NCBI RefSeq assembly: GCF_008064635.1
Contig: NZ_VRYZ01000005.1
Location: forward strand, 1 to 64,000
Source of the DNA: Parahaliea aestuarii
GTDB taxonomy: Bacteria; Pseudomonadota; Gammaproteobacteria; Pseudomonadales; Halieaceae
Length of the DNA: 64,000 nt
Direction: 5' to 3'
Shown here: positions 1 through 8,270 of the stretch, one piece after another
Layout: each line of letters opens with the position of its first letter
Position numbering within the stretch: the stretch's first letter is position 1
The notes under the pieces: generated by a model
Told to the model about the DNA's origin: nothing
What the model saw: the letters and a program-made list of their open reading frames with translations, nothing else
Databases searched by the model: none
Program-made: the position numbers and the translations under genes

Positions 1-57
1 AACCGCGTGCGGCTCGATGTCGGACGCGACCCCGGCCGTTAGCTCCACCAATCAAAA

Positions 58-88
58 CCTCCGATCCGAAAGGTTCGGGGGTTTTTTT
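58..88 (+). terminator. Intrinsic terminator of repeat unit 1
   Basis: A stem CCTCCGATCC / GGTTCGGGGG around a GAAA tetraloop is followed by seven T. This is a textbook Rho-independent terminator. It sits 8 bases after the CCA of the tRNA-like tail. Confidence 0.85.
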
Positions 89-156
89 ATGGTACATCGA
101 ACCGCGTGCGGTTCGATGTCGGACGCGACCCCGGCCGTTAGCTCCACCAATCAAAA

Positions 157-187
157 CCTCCGATCCGAAAGGTTCGGAGGTTTTTTT
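157..187 (+). terminator. Intrinsic terminator of repeat unit 2
   Basis: Same structure as in unit 1, with a better-matched stem (CCTCCGATCC / GGTTCGGAGG), a GAAA loop and seven T. Confidence 0.85.
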
Positions 188-254
188 ATGGCACATCGAA
201 CCGCGTGCGGTTCGATCTCGGACGCGACCCCGGCCGTTAGCTCCACCAAACAAA

Positions 255-285
255 CCCTCGAACCGAAAGGTTCGGGGGTTTTTTT
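255..285 (+). terminator. Intrinsic terminator of repeat unit 3
   Basis: The stem CCCTCGAACC / GGTTCGGGGG with a GAAA loop is followed by seven T. Stem bases differ from copies 1 and 2 at both arms, and pairing is kept, including one T-G wobble. That pattern suggests the hairpin is maintained by selection. Confidence 0.85.
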
Positions 286-300
286 ATAGGCCGTCAGACG

Positions 301-980
301 AACCGCTGACCGCGGACGCTCCGGAGGCTGCCTGTTTGGTTTCCGACATCTGAAATCGGAGCGCCTGATCAGGCCGCCGATCTCGCTGTATCCATCTACT
401 GTAAACGCTGCACAACATACCGAGTGGCATCTACGGAGTGCTGAAGCGCATTGCAAAGCGCGAATTCGCTTTCGCCCGGCTGGCATGTACTTGCCTGTCG
501 AGTCACCAGCAGTCGCGACATTCAATTTCAAATCTGTGTATTGCACGGCAAGTCGGGTGCGCTGCTCTTCGGCAATGCGACCTCTTGTGCATCTCTGCCG
601 ATGTGATTGATCAACGCACAGGATCGTTCATGCGCGCTCAGCTCGTCTGAAAACTGCAATAATGCATAAAAATATTTTCATCACGATTGGTGCGAATCAG
701 GCTGTGGTTTCGTGAATCTATACAGCGGCCGCGATGTGCATTCCTTCCGGGTTGTGAATTTCGAATCTTATAAAACTACTTGTTTTGCAGTGTTTTCCTG
801 CGTCGAAAAAAAATTTCTGAGTGCAGGCGTTCGCGAAATTCTCCCGTTAGTAGGAGTTCCTTAGCGCGGGAAACCCGTTTATTTACAGGCTATAACGACG
901 ATTCAATTTGTTGTGCGCCAATGTGATTGTTGTTATTTTGTGCAGGCGTCACCCGTATCACAACCGTGGAGATTTGCGAC
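301..980. other. Long non-coding stretch upstream of the histone-like gene
   Basis: I see no convincing gene in these 680 bases. Short open frames on both strands lack family resemblance, ribosome sites and the GC-rich third-position pattern of the neighbours. The part from about 650 to 900 is AT-rich (runs of A and T near 660-680 and 770-820) and probably holds the promoter and a long 5' leader for the gene starting at 981. No hairpin followed by a T-run was found after 290. Confidence 0.5.
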
Positions 981-1745
981 ATGGCAACCGCTAAGAAGAA
1001 GGCAGCTTCCCGTAAGGCACCGGCGAAGAAAGCCGTGGCCAGGAAAGCCCCCCGCAGGAAGGCAGCAGCCAAGCCTGCTGAAACACCGGCTTTGAAACGT
1101 GCTAACGATGCGCTGGATAAGTTGCAAAAGGGTCTGGAAACGGAGCAGAAAAAACTGGCGGAAGCTCGCAAGCGTGTAGCGGCTGCCAAGGCAAAGGCTG
1201 ACAAGCGGGCATCGAAGAGTGCTGCGCTGGCATCCTCCAAAGCTTCCGCCAGAGTAAAGGCAGTTCGCGAGCGCATTGCAACGGCGCGCAAGCGGGCCAG
1301 TGAAGCGGCAGATGACGCCAAGCTGAAGGCGGCCCGCCTGGCACTGAAGGAAAAGTTGCTGGCGAAAAAGGCCGAGCTGGCTGCGAAGACAGAAATCGAG
1401 AAAGCGAAGGCGCTGGCCAAGTACGCGGCCACCTGGAGCAAAACGCGCGCTCGTGCGGATGGGAAGAAGATCACAGCGCTGGAGAAAAAGCTCGAACGTG
1501 AGCTTAAGGCGCTTGAGAAGAAAGCTTCCGCCAAACTGAAAGCCGCGCAGAAAAAAGCTGCCGCCAAACCCAAGCGCAAGAAAGCCGCCGCGAAGAAGGC
1601 AGCGCCCAAGCGCAAGGCAGCGGCGCGCAAGGCTCCGGCGAAGAAAAAGGCCGCAGTTCGCAAGGCGGCCCCCAAGCGCAAGGCAGCTCCCAAAAAAGCA
1701 GCAGCTAAAAAGGCTGCCCCCAAAAAGGCCGCGAAGAAATCCTGA
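981..1745 (+). CDS. algP: AlgP-like histone H1-type Lys/Ala-rich DNA-binding protein
   Basis: A 254-residue, very basic, low-complexity protein. The N-terminus (residues 1-35) and the last third are built of KKAA / KAAP / RKAA repeats like the C-terminal tail of eukaryotic histone H1 and of Pseudomonas AlgP (AlgR3). The middle (about 40-180) is a predicted long charged helix rich in K, A, E and R, likely coiled coil. Such proteins bind DNA non-specifically and affect nucleoid structure and transcription. I chose the ATG at 981 (GTGGAG about 10 bases upstream) over an in-frame ATG at 927, because the extra 18 residues are not of the repeat type. It stands alone and ends at a bidirectional terminator shared with mobA. 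Repeat number in this family is prone to slippage. The function is by family resemblance only. Confidence 0.8.
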   Translation: MATAKKKAASRKAPAKKAVARKAPRRKAAAKPAETPALKRANDALDKLQKGLETEQKKLAEARKRVAAAKAKADKRASKSAALASSKASARVKAVRERIATARKRASEAADDAKLKAARLALKEKLLAKKAELAAKTEIEKAKALAKYAATWSKTRARADGKKITALEKKLERELKALEKKASAKLKAAQKKAAAKPKRKKAAAKKAAPKRKAAARKAPAKKKAAVRKAAPKRKAAPKKAAAKKAAPKKAAKKS

Positions 1746-1770
1746 AGGGGTTCAATCGTTGAGCTACGAC

Positions 1771-1801
1771 CGCCGGCCAATGTGCCGGCGGTTTTCGTTT
1801 A
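1771..1801 (+). terminator. Terminator between algP-like gene and mobA
   Basis: Perfect 8-bp stem CCGCCGGC / GCCGGCGG (1771-1778 and 1785-1792) around a 6-base loop, followed by TTTTCGTTT. It lies between two convergent genes and may serve both directions. Confidence 0.75.
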
Positions 1802-1814
1802 GCGGCGCTGTGAT

Positions 1815-2387
1815 TCAGGCCTGTTCGAGATGATTGATATTGCGAAAGGCCTGTGCGCAGTCCGAAAAATCCACGCGCTCCCGACGCAGCGTGGCATACC
1901 AGCCGCGTACGGAGCGCTCGCCGCGCTGCAGATAGGATTGCAGGGAGGTCAAACTCTCGCTGCGCAACAGCGCCGCCAGGTACTGTTCCCGTTCTCCGTC
2001 AAATGCCACCGCGAGTTGCATCCGGGCATCGCCCATCGGCCCAAGCAGGCGGCGGGCCAGGTCGGTGGGTAGGGCGGGGGTATCGCAGGCGCTGAGCAGC
2101 AGGAATTCACTGCTGACAGCGCTGCCTGCCGCGGCGACACCTGCCAGAGGGCCTTCAAAGCCCGGGAGGTGGTCCTTGAACAGGCGATCGCCGAGTGTGG
2201 CGTAAAGGTGGGCGTTGCGGTTATAGCTGATCCACAGTTCGCCGACCTGTGGCCGCAAACGGCTGGCGACATGCTCCACAAGGGGGCGGCCCTGCCAGCT
2301 CAGGGCGCCCTTGTCGCGGCCGCCCACACGGCGCCCTGCGCCTCCGGCGAGGATCAGGCCGGTGATGCGCCGGGCTTCTGGGTTCAA
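1815..2387 (-). CDS. mobA: Molybdenum cofactor guanylyltransferase MobA
   Basis: 190 residues, the normal size for MobA. This cytoplasmic enzyme transfers GMP from GTP to Mo-molybdopterin to make the bis-MGD cofactor of the DMSO-reductase family. The nucleotide-binding signature LAGGAGRRVGGRDKG lies at residues 13-27. The metal-binding segment SACDTP (residues 99-104, with D102) follows at the expected distance. The gene is divergent from tsaB with 124 bases between them, and no other cofactor gene lies beside it. Confidence 0.93.
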   Translation of the reverse strand: MNPEARRITGLILAGGAGRRVGGRDKGALSWQGRPLVEHVASRLRPQVGELWISYNRNAHLYATLGDRLFKDHLPGFEGPLAGVAAAGSAVSSEFLLLSACDTPALPTDLARRLLGPMGDARMQLAVAFDGEREQYLAALLRSESLTSLQSYLQRGERSVRGWYATLRRERVDFSDCAQAFRNINHLEQA

Positions 2388-2511
2388 TGTATTCAGTGTT
2401 CAGCCTCTTCTTGTCTTCCGTCAGTTCCGGAGCCTGTGGGATAATTCCAGAATTCACTGTGTCGGGCAACGGGCCGGCACCCGCCCCGGGACCATCTGAC
2501 CACGACCACGT

Positions 2512-3219
2512 ATGGCGAATCTGCTCGCAATCGACACATCCACTGACGCTTGCTCCGTCGCCCTGTTGCATCAGGGTGAAATCAGCGAATGTCACGAAAT
2601 CATCCCCCGCCAGCACAGTCAGCGCCTGTTTGGCATGTTGGCTGAGTTGCTGCCCAGTGGTCGTTTGCGCGAGCAGGGTATCGATGCCATCTGTTACGGG
2701 GAAGGCCCGGGTTCATTCACCGGATTGCGCGTCTGTGCCAGCGCTGTGCAGGGTCTGTGTTTTGCCAACCGTTTACCAGCAGTACCGGTTTCGACCCTGG
2801 AGGCCCAGGCCCATGCGGCCCTGCGGGAGGGGCTGGTCAGCAGCGGTGACACGATCCTCAGTACTCTCGATGCCCAGATCGGTGAACTCTACTGGTGCCG
2901 TTTCCGGGTCGACGGGGCAGAACTTGTCGCCCTGGACGTTGCAGCGGTGTGCAAACCCGGGGCAATGGCAGCGGCGGGGCAGGGCGCGATGGTCGCAGTG
3001 GGTAGCGGCCTCAATCACCTCGCGGCCCTGCCGAGTGAATTGCGCTCGCGCCTGAGTCATTGCTACGCCGATCTGCTGCCCCGGGCCCGCGATCAGTTCC
3101 CGGTGGCGCTGGCGAAGCTGGCCCGGGGGCAGGTGCAATCCGCCGAAGCGGTGTGCCCGGTTTATGTCCGCGATGAGATCTCCTGGAAAAAGCTGTCTGA
3201 ACAGGGCAAACCCGCATGA
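2512..3219 (+). CDS. tsaB: tRNA threonylcarbamoyladenosine biosynthesis protein TsaB
   Basis: 235 residues of the ASKHA fold. TsaB (YeaZ) is the non-catalytic partner that, with TsaD and TsaE, places the threonylcarbamoyl group on A37 of ANN-decoding tRNAs. The N-terminus LLAIDTSTDACSVAL is the family signature, and GEGPGSFTGLRVCASAVQGL (from about residue 64) is the second conserved loop. Start ATG at 2512. The stop overlaps the start of uppP by 4 bases (ATGA), so the two are translationally coupled. Confidence 0.95.
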   Translation: MANLLAIDTSTDACSVALLHQGEISECHEIIPRQHSQRLFGMLAELLPSGRLREQGIDAICYGEGPGSFTGLRVCASAVQGLCFANRLPAVPVSTLEAQAHAALREGLVSSGDTILSTLDAQIGELYWCRFRVDGAELVALDVAAVCKPGAMAAAGQGAMVAVGSGLNHLAALPSELRSRLSHCYADLLPRARDQFPVALAKLARGQVQSAEAVCPVYVRDEISWKKLSEQGKPA

Positions 3220-4007
3220 TTGATTACACCCAGGCTGCAATCCTGGCATTGCTGCAGGGGCTCACCGAGTTTCTGCCCATCTCCAGCTCCGCCCATCTGG
3301 TAATTCCCTCACTGGTTTTCGGCTGGCCGGACCAGGGGCTGGCCTTCGATGTGGCTGTGCATGTCGGTACCCTCGCGGCGGTGGTACTGTTCTATCGGCG
3401 CGACCTCTTCGAGATGGCGGCGGCCTGCCTCGGTAACGGCCGTGCCGACGCCCCGGAACAGCGACGCCTGGTCGCCCAGCTGGCGGTGGCGACGCTGCCG
3501 GCGGTGGCTTTCGGCTTTGCCGGGGACGACTTCATCGAGTCCAGTTTGCGCAGTCTGCCGGTTATCGCCACTACGACCCTGGTGTTCGGGCTGCTGCTCG
3601 GGCTTGCCGACCGCCGCGGTGGTGGCGGGGCGACCTTGAGCTGGGGTATCGCCATTGCCGTGGGCCTGGCCCAGGCCCTGGCTTTGATACCGGGGGTGTC
3701 GCGTTCCGGGGTAACCATCACTGCGGCCCTGATGCTGGGCCTGTCCCGGCATGACGCGGCACGGTTCTCATTCCTTCTTTCTATACCGGTGATCGGCGGT
3801 GCCGGCCTGCTCAAGGTGCTTGATCTGATCGAGCGCGGCGGCCCCGTCGACTGGAACGCGCTGGTTTTTGCCGCCCTGGTGGCAGGTATTACCGCCTACG
3901 CCTGTATCGGCCTGTTCCTGCGCCTGCTCGATCGCATCGGATTGATGCCTTTCGTCTACTACCGCGTCGCCCTCGCTGCGCTTCTATATGCCATCTGGGT
4001 GGCCTAG
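3216..4007 (+). CDS. uppP: Undecaprenyl-diphosphatase UppP (BacA)
   Basis: 263 residues and about eight membrane segments. The enzyme removes a phosphate from undecaprenyl pyrophosphate to regenerate the lipid carrier for peptidoglycan and O-antigen, and raises bacitracin tolerance. Catalytic signatures are visible: TEFLPISSSAHL (residues 17-28) and PGVSRSG in the second half. Length is normal. The start overlaps the tsaB stop. The gene after it is an unrelated TetR regulator. Confidence 0.96.
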   Translation: MIDYTQAAILALLQGLTEFLPISSSAHLVIPSLVFGWPDQGLAFDVAVHVGTLAAVVLFYRRDLFEMAAACLGNGRADAPEQRRLVAQLAVATLPAVAFGFAGDDFIESSLRSLPVIATTTLVFGLLLGLADRRGGGGATLSWGIAIAVGLAQALALIPGVSRSGVTITAALMLGLSRHDAARFSFLLSIPVIGGAGLLKVLDLIERGGPVDWNALVFAALVAGITAYACIGLFLRLLDRIGLMPFVYYRVALAALLYAIWVA

Positions 4008-4088
4008 AAAAAATCTTCCGGGCAACATTTTTAGCCTTTGCTACACTCAATCAGACCAGCGAGGGTGACCCATTGGAGGACCCAGGCG

Positions 4089-4676
4089 ATGCCCAAGATT
4101 GTGGATCACGAAGAACAGCGTTCACTGTTATCGGCGACGGTCGCACAGGTGGTGGCTGAGTCCGGACTTGAACACACAACACTGCGAACCGTGGCGGCCC
4201 GTCACGGGTGTACCAAGGGGATGGTGCAGCACTATTTCGCGGACAAGCAGGAACTGCTGCTGGCGGCTCTCAACTATATTGAAAACCGCTGTGATGCGCG
4301 CCTGCCGGCGGAAGATGACGGTCCCGGTGGACTGACATCGCTGCAGGCCCGCTTGATGGCGCAGTTGCCGGTGACCGACGAACTGGTTGACGAGTGGCGG
4401 GTACGGCTGGCCTTTGTCACCCTGGCCGGGCAGTCGGATGCCGTTGCCGAGGTACTGGCGGAGCGCCAGGCCGGGCGTCAGGCGGTGGCAATGCGCATGC
4501 TGCGCCAGGCCCAGAAAAAGGAACTGAAGAAAGGCGTGTCGCCACTCAATGCCTGGCGTACCCTGCACTGCCTGGTCTCCGGCCTCGGCGTGGCTGCGGC
4601 GGCAGGCGATGGCCAGTGGAGCGCCGCGGTGCAGAAGGGTCTACTCAAGGCCGCGATCAACGACTTGCGCCGCTAG
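4089..4676 (+). CDS. TetR-family transcriptional regulator (BetI-like)
   Basis: 195 residues. The N-terminal helix-turn-helix (about residues 15-55, including TLRTVAARHGCTKGMVQHYF) is typical of TetR proteins and close to the BetI/AcrR type. The rest is the helical ligand-binding and dimerisation domain. I chose the ATG at 4089 because GGAGG lies about 10 bases upstream. An in-frame start at 4038 would add 17 residues unlike the family. The ligand is unknown. It lies alone between uppP and apeB, so the target cannot be read from the context. Confidence 0.85.
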   Translation: MPKIVDHEEQRSLLSATVAQVVAESGLEHTTLRTVAARHGCTKGMVQHYFADKQELLLAALNYIENRCDARLPAEDDGPGGLTSLQARLMAQLPVTDELVDEWRVRLAFVTLAGQSDAVAEVLAERQAGRQAVAMRMLRQAQKKELKKGVSPLNAWRTLHCLVSGLGVAAAAGDGQWSAAVQKGLLKAAINDLRR

Positions 4677-4743
4677 GGGCTGCCGACTACCCTAGCGGGC
4701 TTTTCCGGGGCTGCCGGCCCCGTCAACCCCAGGTCAGGTAGTC

Positions 4744-6069
4744 ATGTCCCAGGCAAGTTGCGACACCTTCAATCAGACGCTGTGCGAGTTCCTCGCCGCT
4801 GCCGTCACTCCCTTTCACGCCGTTCAGGCAATGGCCTCCATGCTGCAGGAAGCGGGCTTCCAGCGCCTGCAGGAAGCCCGCAACTGGCAGCTGGCCGCCG
4901 GCGGCAAATACTACCTGACCCGCAACGACAGCTCCCTGGTCGCTTTTGTCGTCGGCAGTGAGGCCGGGCCCGGGCAGGGCATGCGCATGGTCGGCGCGCA
5001 CACCGACAGCCCCTGCCTGATGGTGAAACCCCAGCCCGAGAAGGTGCGCCAGGGTTACTACCAGCTCGGGGTGGAGGTCTACGGCGGGGTGCTGCTGAAC
5101 CCCTGGTTCGATCGCGACCTGTCTCTCGCCGGCCGGGTGAGTTATGCCGATTCCAGCGGCGTCATGCAGACGGCGCTGGTCAATTTCCAGCGCCCGATTG
5201 CCTTCATTCCCAGCCTGGCGATTCACCTCGACCGGGAGGTCAACCAGCACCGCAGCGTCAACCCCCAGACCGATATCCTGCCCATCCTCACCCAGCTGCA
5301 AAGCGACGACAAACCGGACTTTCGCAGCCTGCTGGCCGGACAGTTGCGGAGCGAACACACGGGGATCGATGTGGACCGGGTGCTGGACTACGAGCTGTCC
5401 TTCTACGACACCCAGGTGGCGGCACCGGTGGGCCTGAACGGCGAGTTCATCGCCTCCGCCCGCCTCGACAACCTGCTCAGCTGTTTTACCGGCCTGCAGG
5501 CTTTACTGGCCGCCGACGGCAGCCAGAGCAGCCTGCTGATCTGCAACGACCACGAAGAAGTGGGCAGCCTGTCCACCGCCGGTGCCCAGGGGCCACTGCT
5601 GCGTTCGGTGCTGCGTCGTATCGCCGGTGGCGACGAGGCCAGCTACGCCGCGCTGACTGACTCCTCGATGATGATCTCGGCCGATAACGCCCACGGGATC
5701 CACCCCAATTTCGCCGACAGGCACGACGACAATCACGGCCCCAAACTGAACGCCGGGCCGGTGATCAAGATCAATGCCAACCAGCGCTACGCCACCAACA
5801 GCGAGACCGCCGGCCTCTACCGGCTGCTGGCCGCCGTCGAAGACGTGCCGGTGCAGGCCTTTGTGGTGCGCACCGACATGGCCTGTGGCAGCACCATCGG
5901 CCCGATCACCGCCGGTGGCACCGGTATCCGCACCCTCGATATCGGTGTGCCGACCTTCGGTATGCACTCCATTCGCGAACTGGCCGGCAGTCGCGACGCC
6001 TGGGACCTGAGCCGGGTTCTGCGCCGCTTCTACAATCACTCCGGCCCCCTGTTCGCCGTCGCCGACTGA
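4744..6069 (+). CDS. apeB: M18-family aminopeptidase (aspartyl aminopeptidase type)
   Basis: 441 residues, the family's usual length. A cytoplasmic dinuclear zinc enzyme that removes acidic N-terminal residues from peptides. Visible metal and catalytic segments are VGAHTDSP (H86, D88), CNDHEEVGS near the middle with its paired acids, and GMHSIRE near the C-terminus. [10 protein letters not shown] and [12 protein letters not shown] are M18 landmarks. The following glycosyltransferase gene starts 8 bases after the stop, suggesting co-transcription. Confidence 0.93.
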   Translation: MSQASCDTFNQTLCEFLAAAVTPFHAVQAMASMLQEAGFQRLQEARNWQLAAGGKYYLTRNDSSLVAFVVGSEAGPGQGMRMVGAHTDSPCLMVKPQPEKVRQGYYQLGVEVYGGVLLNPWFDRDLSLAGRVSYADSSGVMQTALVNFQRPIAFIPSLAIHLDREVNQHRSVNPQTDILPILTQLQSDDKPDFRSLLAGQLRSEHTGIDVDRVLDYELSFYDTQVAAPVGLNGEFIASARLDNLLSCFTGLQALLAADGSQSSLLICNDHEEVGSLSTAGAQGPLLRSVLRRIAGGDEASYAALTDSSMMISADNAHGIHPNFADRHDDNHGPKLNAGPVIKINANQRYATNSETAGLYRLLAAVEDVPVQAFVVRTDMACGSTIGPITAGGTGIRTLDIGVPTFGMHSIRELAGSRDAWDLSRVLRRFYNHSGPLFAVAD

Positions 6070-6076
6070 GTCCCCC

Positions 6077-7210
6077 TTGCGGGTACTGTTGCTCTCCGCC
6101 TACGACGCCGGCAGCCACCGCTACTGGCGGCGCGGGCTCGAGGCCATGTGTCCGGACTGGCAGTGGACCTGCCTGAGCCTGCCGCCGCGCCACTTCAGCT
6201 GGCGTGTGCGCGGCAATCCCCTGCACTGGGCCCTGCGCGAACGTCACACGCTGGAGGCCGGCGCTGATCTGCTGATTGCCACTTCCATGGTGGACCTGGC
6301 GACCCTGCGGGGCCTGGTCCCTGCATTGGCGGGTATTCCCACGCTGCTGTATTTCCACGAAAACCAGTTTGCCTATCCCCCCGGTCGCGGCCGGCACGGG
6401 CTGCTGGAGGCGCAGATGGTCAGTCTCTACAGCGCCCTGGCGGCGGATGGCCTTGCCTTTAACAGCCAATGGAACCGGGACAGCTTTATCGCCGGTGTCG
6501 CCGCGTTACTGAAAAAACTGCCGGACTATGCCCCCAGGGAAGCGGCGGATTTGCTGGCGCAGAAAAGTGCGGTGCTGCCGGTGCCGCTGCTGCCCGGAGC
6601 AGAGGACCGTTCCGACTTCAACCCCTGGCGCGGGCAGGGCGACCTGGCGCAGCGCCCGGTGCGCCTGCTGTGGCCCGGCCGCCAGGAGTACGACAAGGGC
6701 GGTGAGCGACTGGAAGCCCTGCTGCATGTGCTGGTGGAGCGGGAGCTGGATTTCGAACTGGCCATTGTCGGCCAGGCGTTTCGCCAAACCCCCGAGGTGT
6801 TCAAACGCCTCTCTCGCGACCTGGGCCCCCGTCTTGTTCATATGGGCTGGCTGGCAGCGGTGGAGGACTACCAGCACCTGCTGGCGCAGGCGGATATTGT
6901 CCTCGCCACAGCCCTGCATGAATTTCAGGGGGTGGCCGTGATGGAGGCGGTGGAGCGGGGCTGTGTGCCGGTGCTGCCGCAGCGTCTCGCCTATCCGGAA
7001 CTCTATCCGGCGCAGAACCTCTACGCGTCCAGCACCGATCACCCCGACAGAGAGGCTGTTGCCGCCGCGGACCGGGTTGTCGCCGTTACCGCCGCGCTGA
7101 AACTGGGGGAGGCGCAGGTACCGTCAGTGCAGCGCTTCACCCTCGACGCGCTGGCTCCCCGCTGGCGCCGCGCCCTGTGTGCGCTGGTCGGGGACGGCGA
7201 ATCCCGCTAG
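6077..7210 (+). CDS. DUF3524 glycosyltransferase, tRNA-queuosine mannosyltransferase-like
   Basis: 377 residues from a TTG start, 8 bases after the apeB stop. The N-terminus ([19 protein letters not shown], then [17 protein letters not shown] and [12 protein letters not shown]) is the DUF3524 domain. The C-terminal half is a GT-B glycosyltransferase group 1 domain ([21 protein letters not shown], then [25 protein letters not shown]). Vertebrate GTDC1/QTMAN, which shares this architecture, mannosylates queuosine in tRNA-Asp. Whether bacterial members do the same is not shown here. No queuosine synthesis gene is in the window. TTG is the only plausible start near a gene junction this tight. Confidence 0.8.
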   Translation: MRVLLLSAYDAGSHRYWRRGLEAMCPDWQWTCLSLPPRHFSWRVRGNPLHWALRERHTLEAGADLLIATSMVDLATLRGLVPALAGIPTLLYFHENQFAYPPGRGRHGLLEAQMVSLYSALAADGLAFNSQWNRDSFIAGVAALLKKLPDYAPREAADLLAQKSAVLPVPLLPGAEDRSDFNPWRGQGDLAQRPVRLLWPGRQEYDKGGERLEALLHVLVERELDFELAIVGQAFRQTPEVFKRLSRDLGPRLVHMGWLAAVEDYQHLLAQADIVLATALHEFQGVAVMEAVERGCVPVLPQRLAYPELYPAQNLYASSTDHPDREAVAAADRVVAVTAALKLGEAQVPSVQRFTLDALAPRWRRALCALVGDGESR

Positions 7211-7241
7211 AATTGCCGCCTTTTACAGCCGAGCCAGCCGC

Positions 7242-8258
7242 ATGAGCCAAGCCGCCAAACAGCGCGTCCTCACGGGTATCACCACTACCGGCACGCCCCA
7301 CCTGGGCAACTACGTCGGCGCCATTCGCCCGGCGATCGCCGCGTCCCGTGATACCAGCACCGAATCCTTCTTCTTTCTGGCGGACTACCATGCCCTGATC
7401 AAATGCCAGGACCCGGATCACGTGGCCCAGTCCAGCCGCGAGATCGCCGCCACCTGGCTGGCCCTGGGGCTGGATATCGACCAGGCGGTGTTCTATCGCC
7501 AGTCCGATATCCGCGAAATACCGGAGCTGACCTGGATTCTCACCTGCAACACGGCCAAGGGCCTGATGAACCGCGCCCACGCCTACAAGGCGGCGGTGCA
7601 GGACAATGAGAGCGCCGGTGAAGACCCGGATTTCGGCATCACCATGGGGTTGTTCAACTACCCGATCCTGATGGCGGCGGACATCCTGATGTTCAATGCG
7701 CACAAGGTGCCGGTGGGCCGGGATCAAACGCAGCACCTTGAGATGGCGCGAGATATTGCACAGCGCTTCAATCATAACTACAAGGAGATGTTCACCCTGC
7801 CCGAAGCAGTGGTTGATGACAGCGTGGCAGTGCTGCAGGGCCTGGACGGCCGCAAGATGAGCAAGAGCTACGGCAACACCATCCCCCTGTTTTTACCGGA
7901 AAAACAGCTCAAGAAGCACATCAACAAGATCAAGACCAACCTGCTGGAACCCGGCGAGCCGAAGGACCCGGATGATTCCACTGTGTTCCAGGTGTGGAGT
8001 GCCTTCGCCAGCGAGGAAGAAACCGCGCGCATGCGCAGCGAGTTCGAGAATGGCATCGCCTGGGGCGAGGCCAAGAAGCAGTTGTTCGAACTGGTGAACG
8101 GCGAGCTGGCCGCGGCCCGGGAGGAATACAACCGCCTGCTGGATGATCCGGACTATATCGAGTCAGTACTTCAGCGCGGCGCCGAGAAGGCCCGTGCCCA
8201 CAGCGCGCCCCTGCTGGCGCAGGTCAGGGAGGCGGTGGGCATCCGTTCGATGTCCTGA
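7242..8258 (+). CDS. trpS: Tryptophanyl-tRNA synthetase
   Basis: 338 residues. Class I synthetase that charges tRNA-Trp in the cytoplasm. The HIGH-type motif is PHLGNY (H20-N23) and the KMSKS motif is intact (residues 205-209). I chose the ATG at 7242, since [20 protein letters not shown] matches the family N-terminus. A GTG at 7179 would overlap the preceding gene and add 21 unrelated residues. It is convergent with the TonB-dependent receptor, with only 12 bases between the stops. Confidence 0.96.
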   Translation: MSQAAKQRVLTGITTTGTPHLGNYVGAIRPAIAASRDTSTESFFFLADYHALIKCQDPDHVAQSSREIAATWLALGLDIDQAVFYRQSDIREIPELTWILTCNTAKGLMNRAHAYKAAVQDNESAGEDPDFGITMGLFNYPILMAADILMFNAHKVPVGRDQTQHLEMARDIAQRFNHNYKEMFTLPEAVVDDSVAVLQGLDGRKMSKSYGNTIPLFLPEKQLKKHINKIKTNLLEPGEPKDPDDSTVFQVWSAFASEEETARMRSEFENGIAWGEAKKQLFELVNGELAAAREEYNRLLDDPDYIESVLQRGAEKARAHSAPLLAQVREAVGIRSMS

Positions 8259-8270
8259 GCCTTTCGCGGG

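Larger units (their letters stand above)
1..290 (+). repeat. Three tandem 99-bp units with tRNA-like CCA tail and terminator
   Basis: The unit beginning AACCGCG starts at 1, 100 and 199, a period of exactly 99 bp. Each unit holds, in order: half of a palindrome (arms CATCGAACCGC and GCGGTTCGATG around GT, complete at 95-118 and 194-216); the string TTAGCTCCACCA (39-50, 138-149, 237-248), which equals the 3' end of a typical bacterial tRNA-Ala; and an intrinsic terminator. Copies 1 and 2 are nearly identical and copy 3 has diverged. The 20 bases before the tail do not fold as a normal T-arm, so these are not complete tRNAs. Known parallel: the E. coli tyrT locus has tandem repeats carrying the tRNA 3' end (rtT repeats). 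The parent RNA gene, if there is one, lies before base 1. Confidence 0.85.

Noticed and set aside
17-289. Open frame of 90 codons through the 99-bp repeats
   Set aside because: It is open only because the 99-bp period is a multiple of 3. It runs through terminators and tRNA-like tails and has no ribosome site.
1-290. Complete tRNA or tmRNA genes in the repeat units
   Set aside because: Only the acceptor tail with CCA fits. The bases before it do not make a T-arm, and no anticodon arm is present.
438-650. Short open frame in the first non-coding stretch
   Set aside because: No ribosome site, no family resemblance and composition unlike the neighbouring genes.
890-1780. 296-codon frame antisense to the histone-like gene
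   Set aside because: It is the mirror of the Lys/Ala repeats (Phe/Ala/Leu runs), produced by codon composition.
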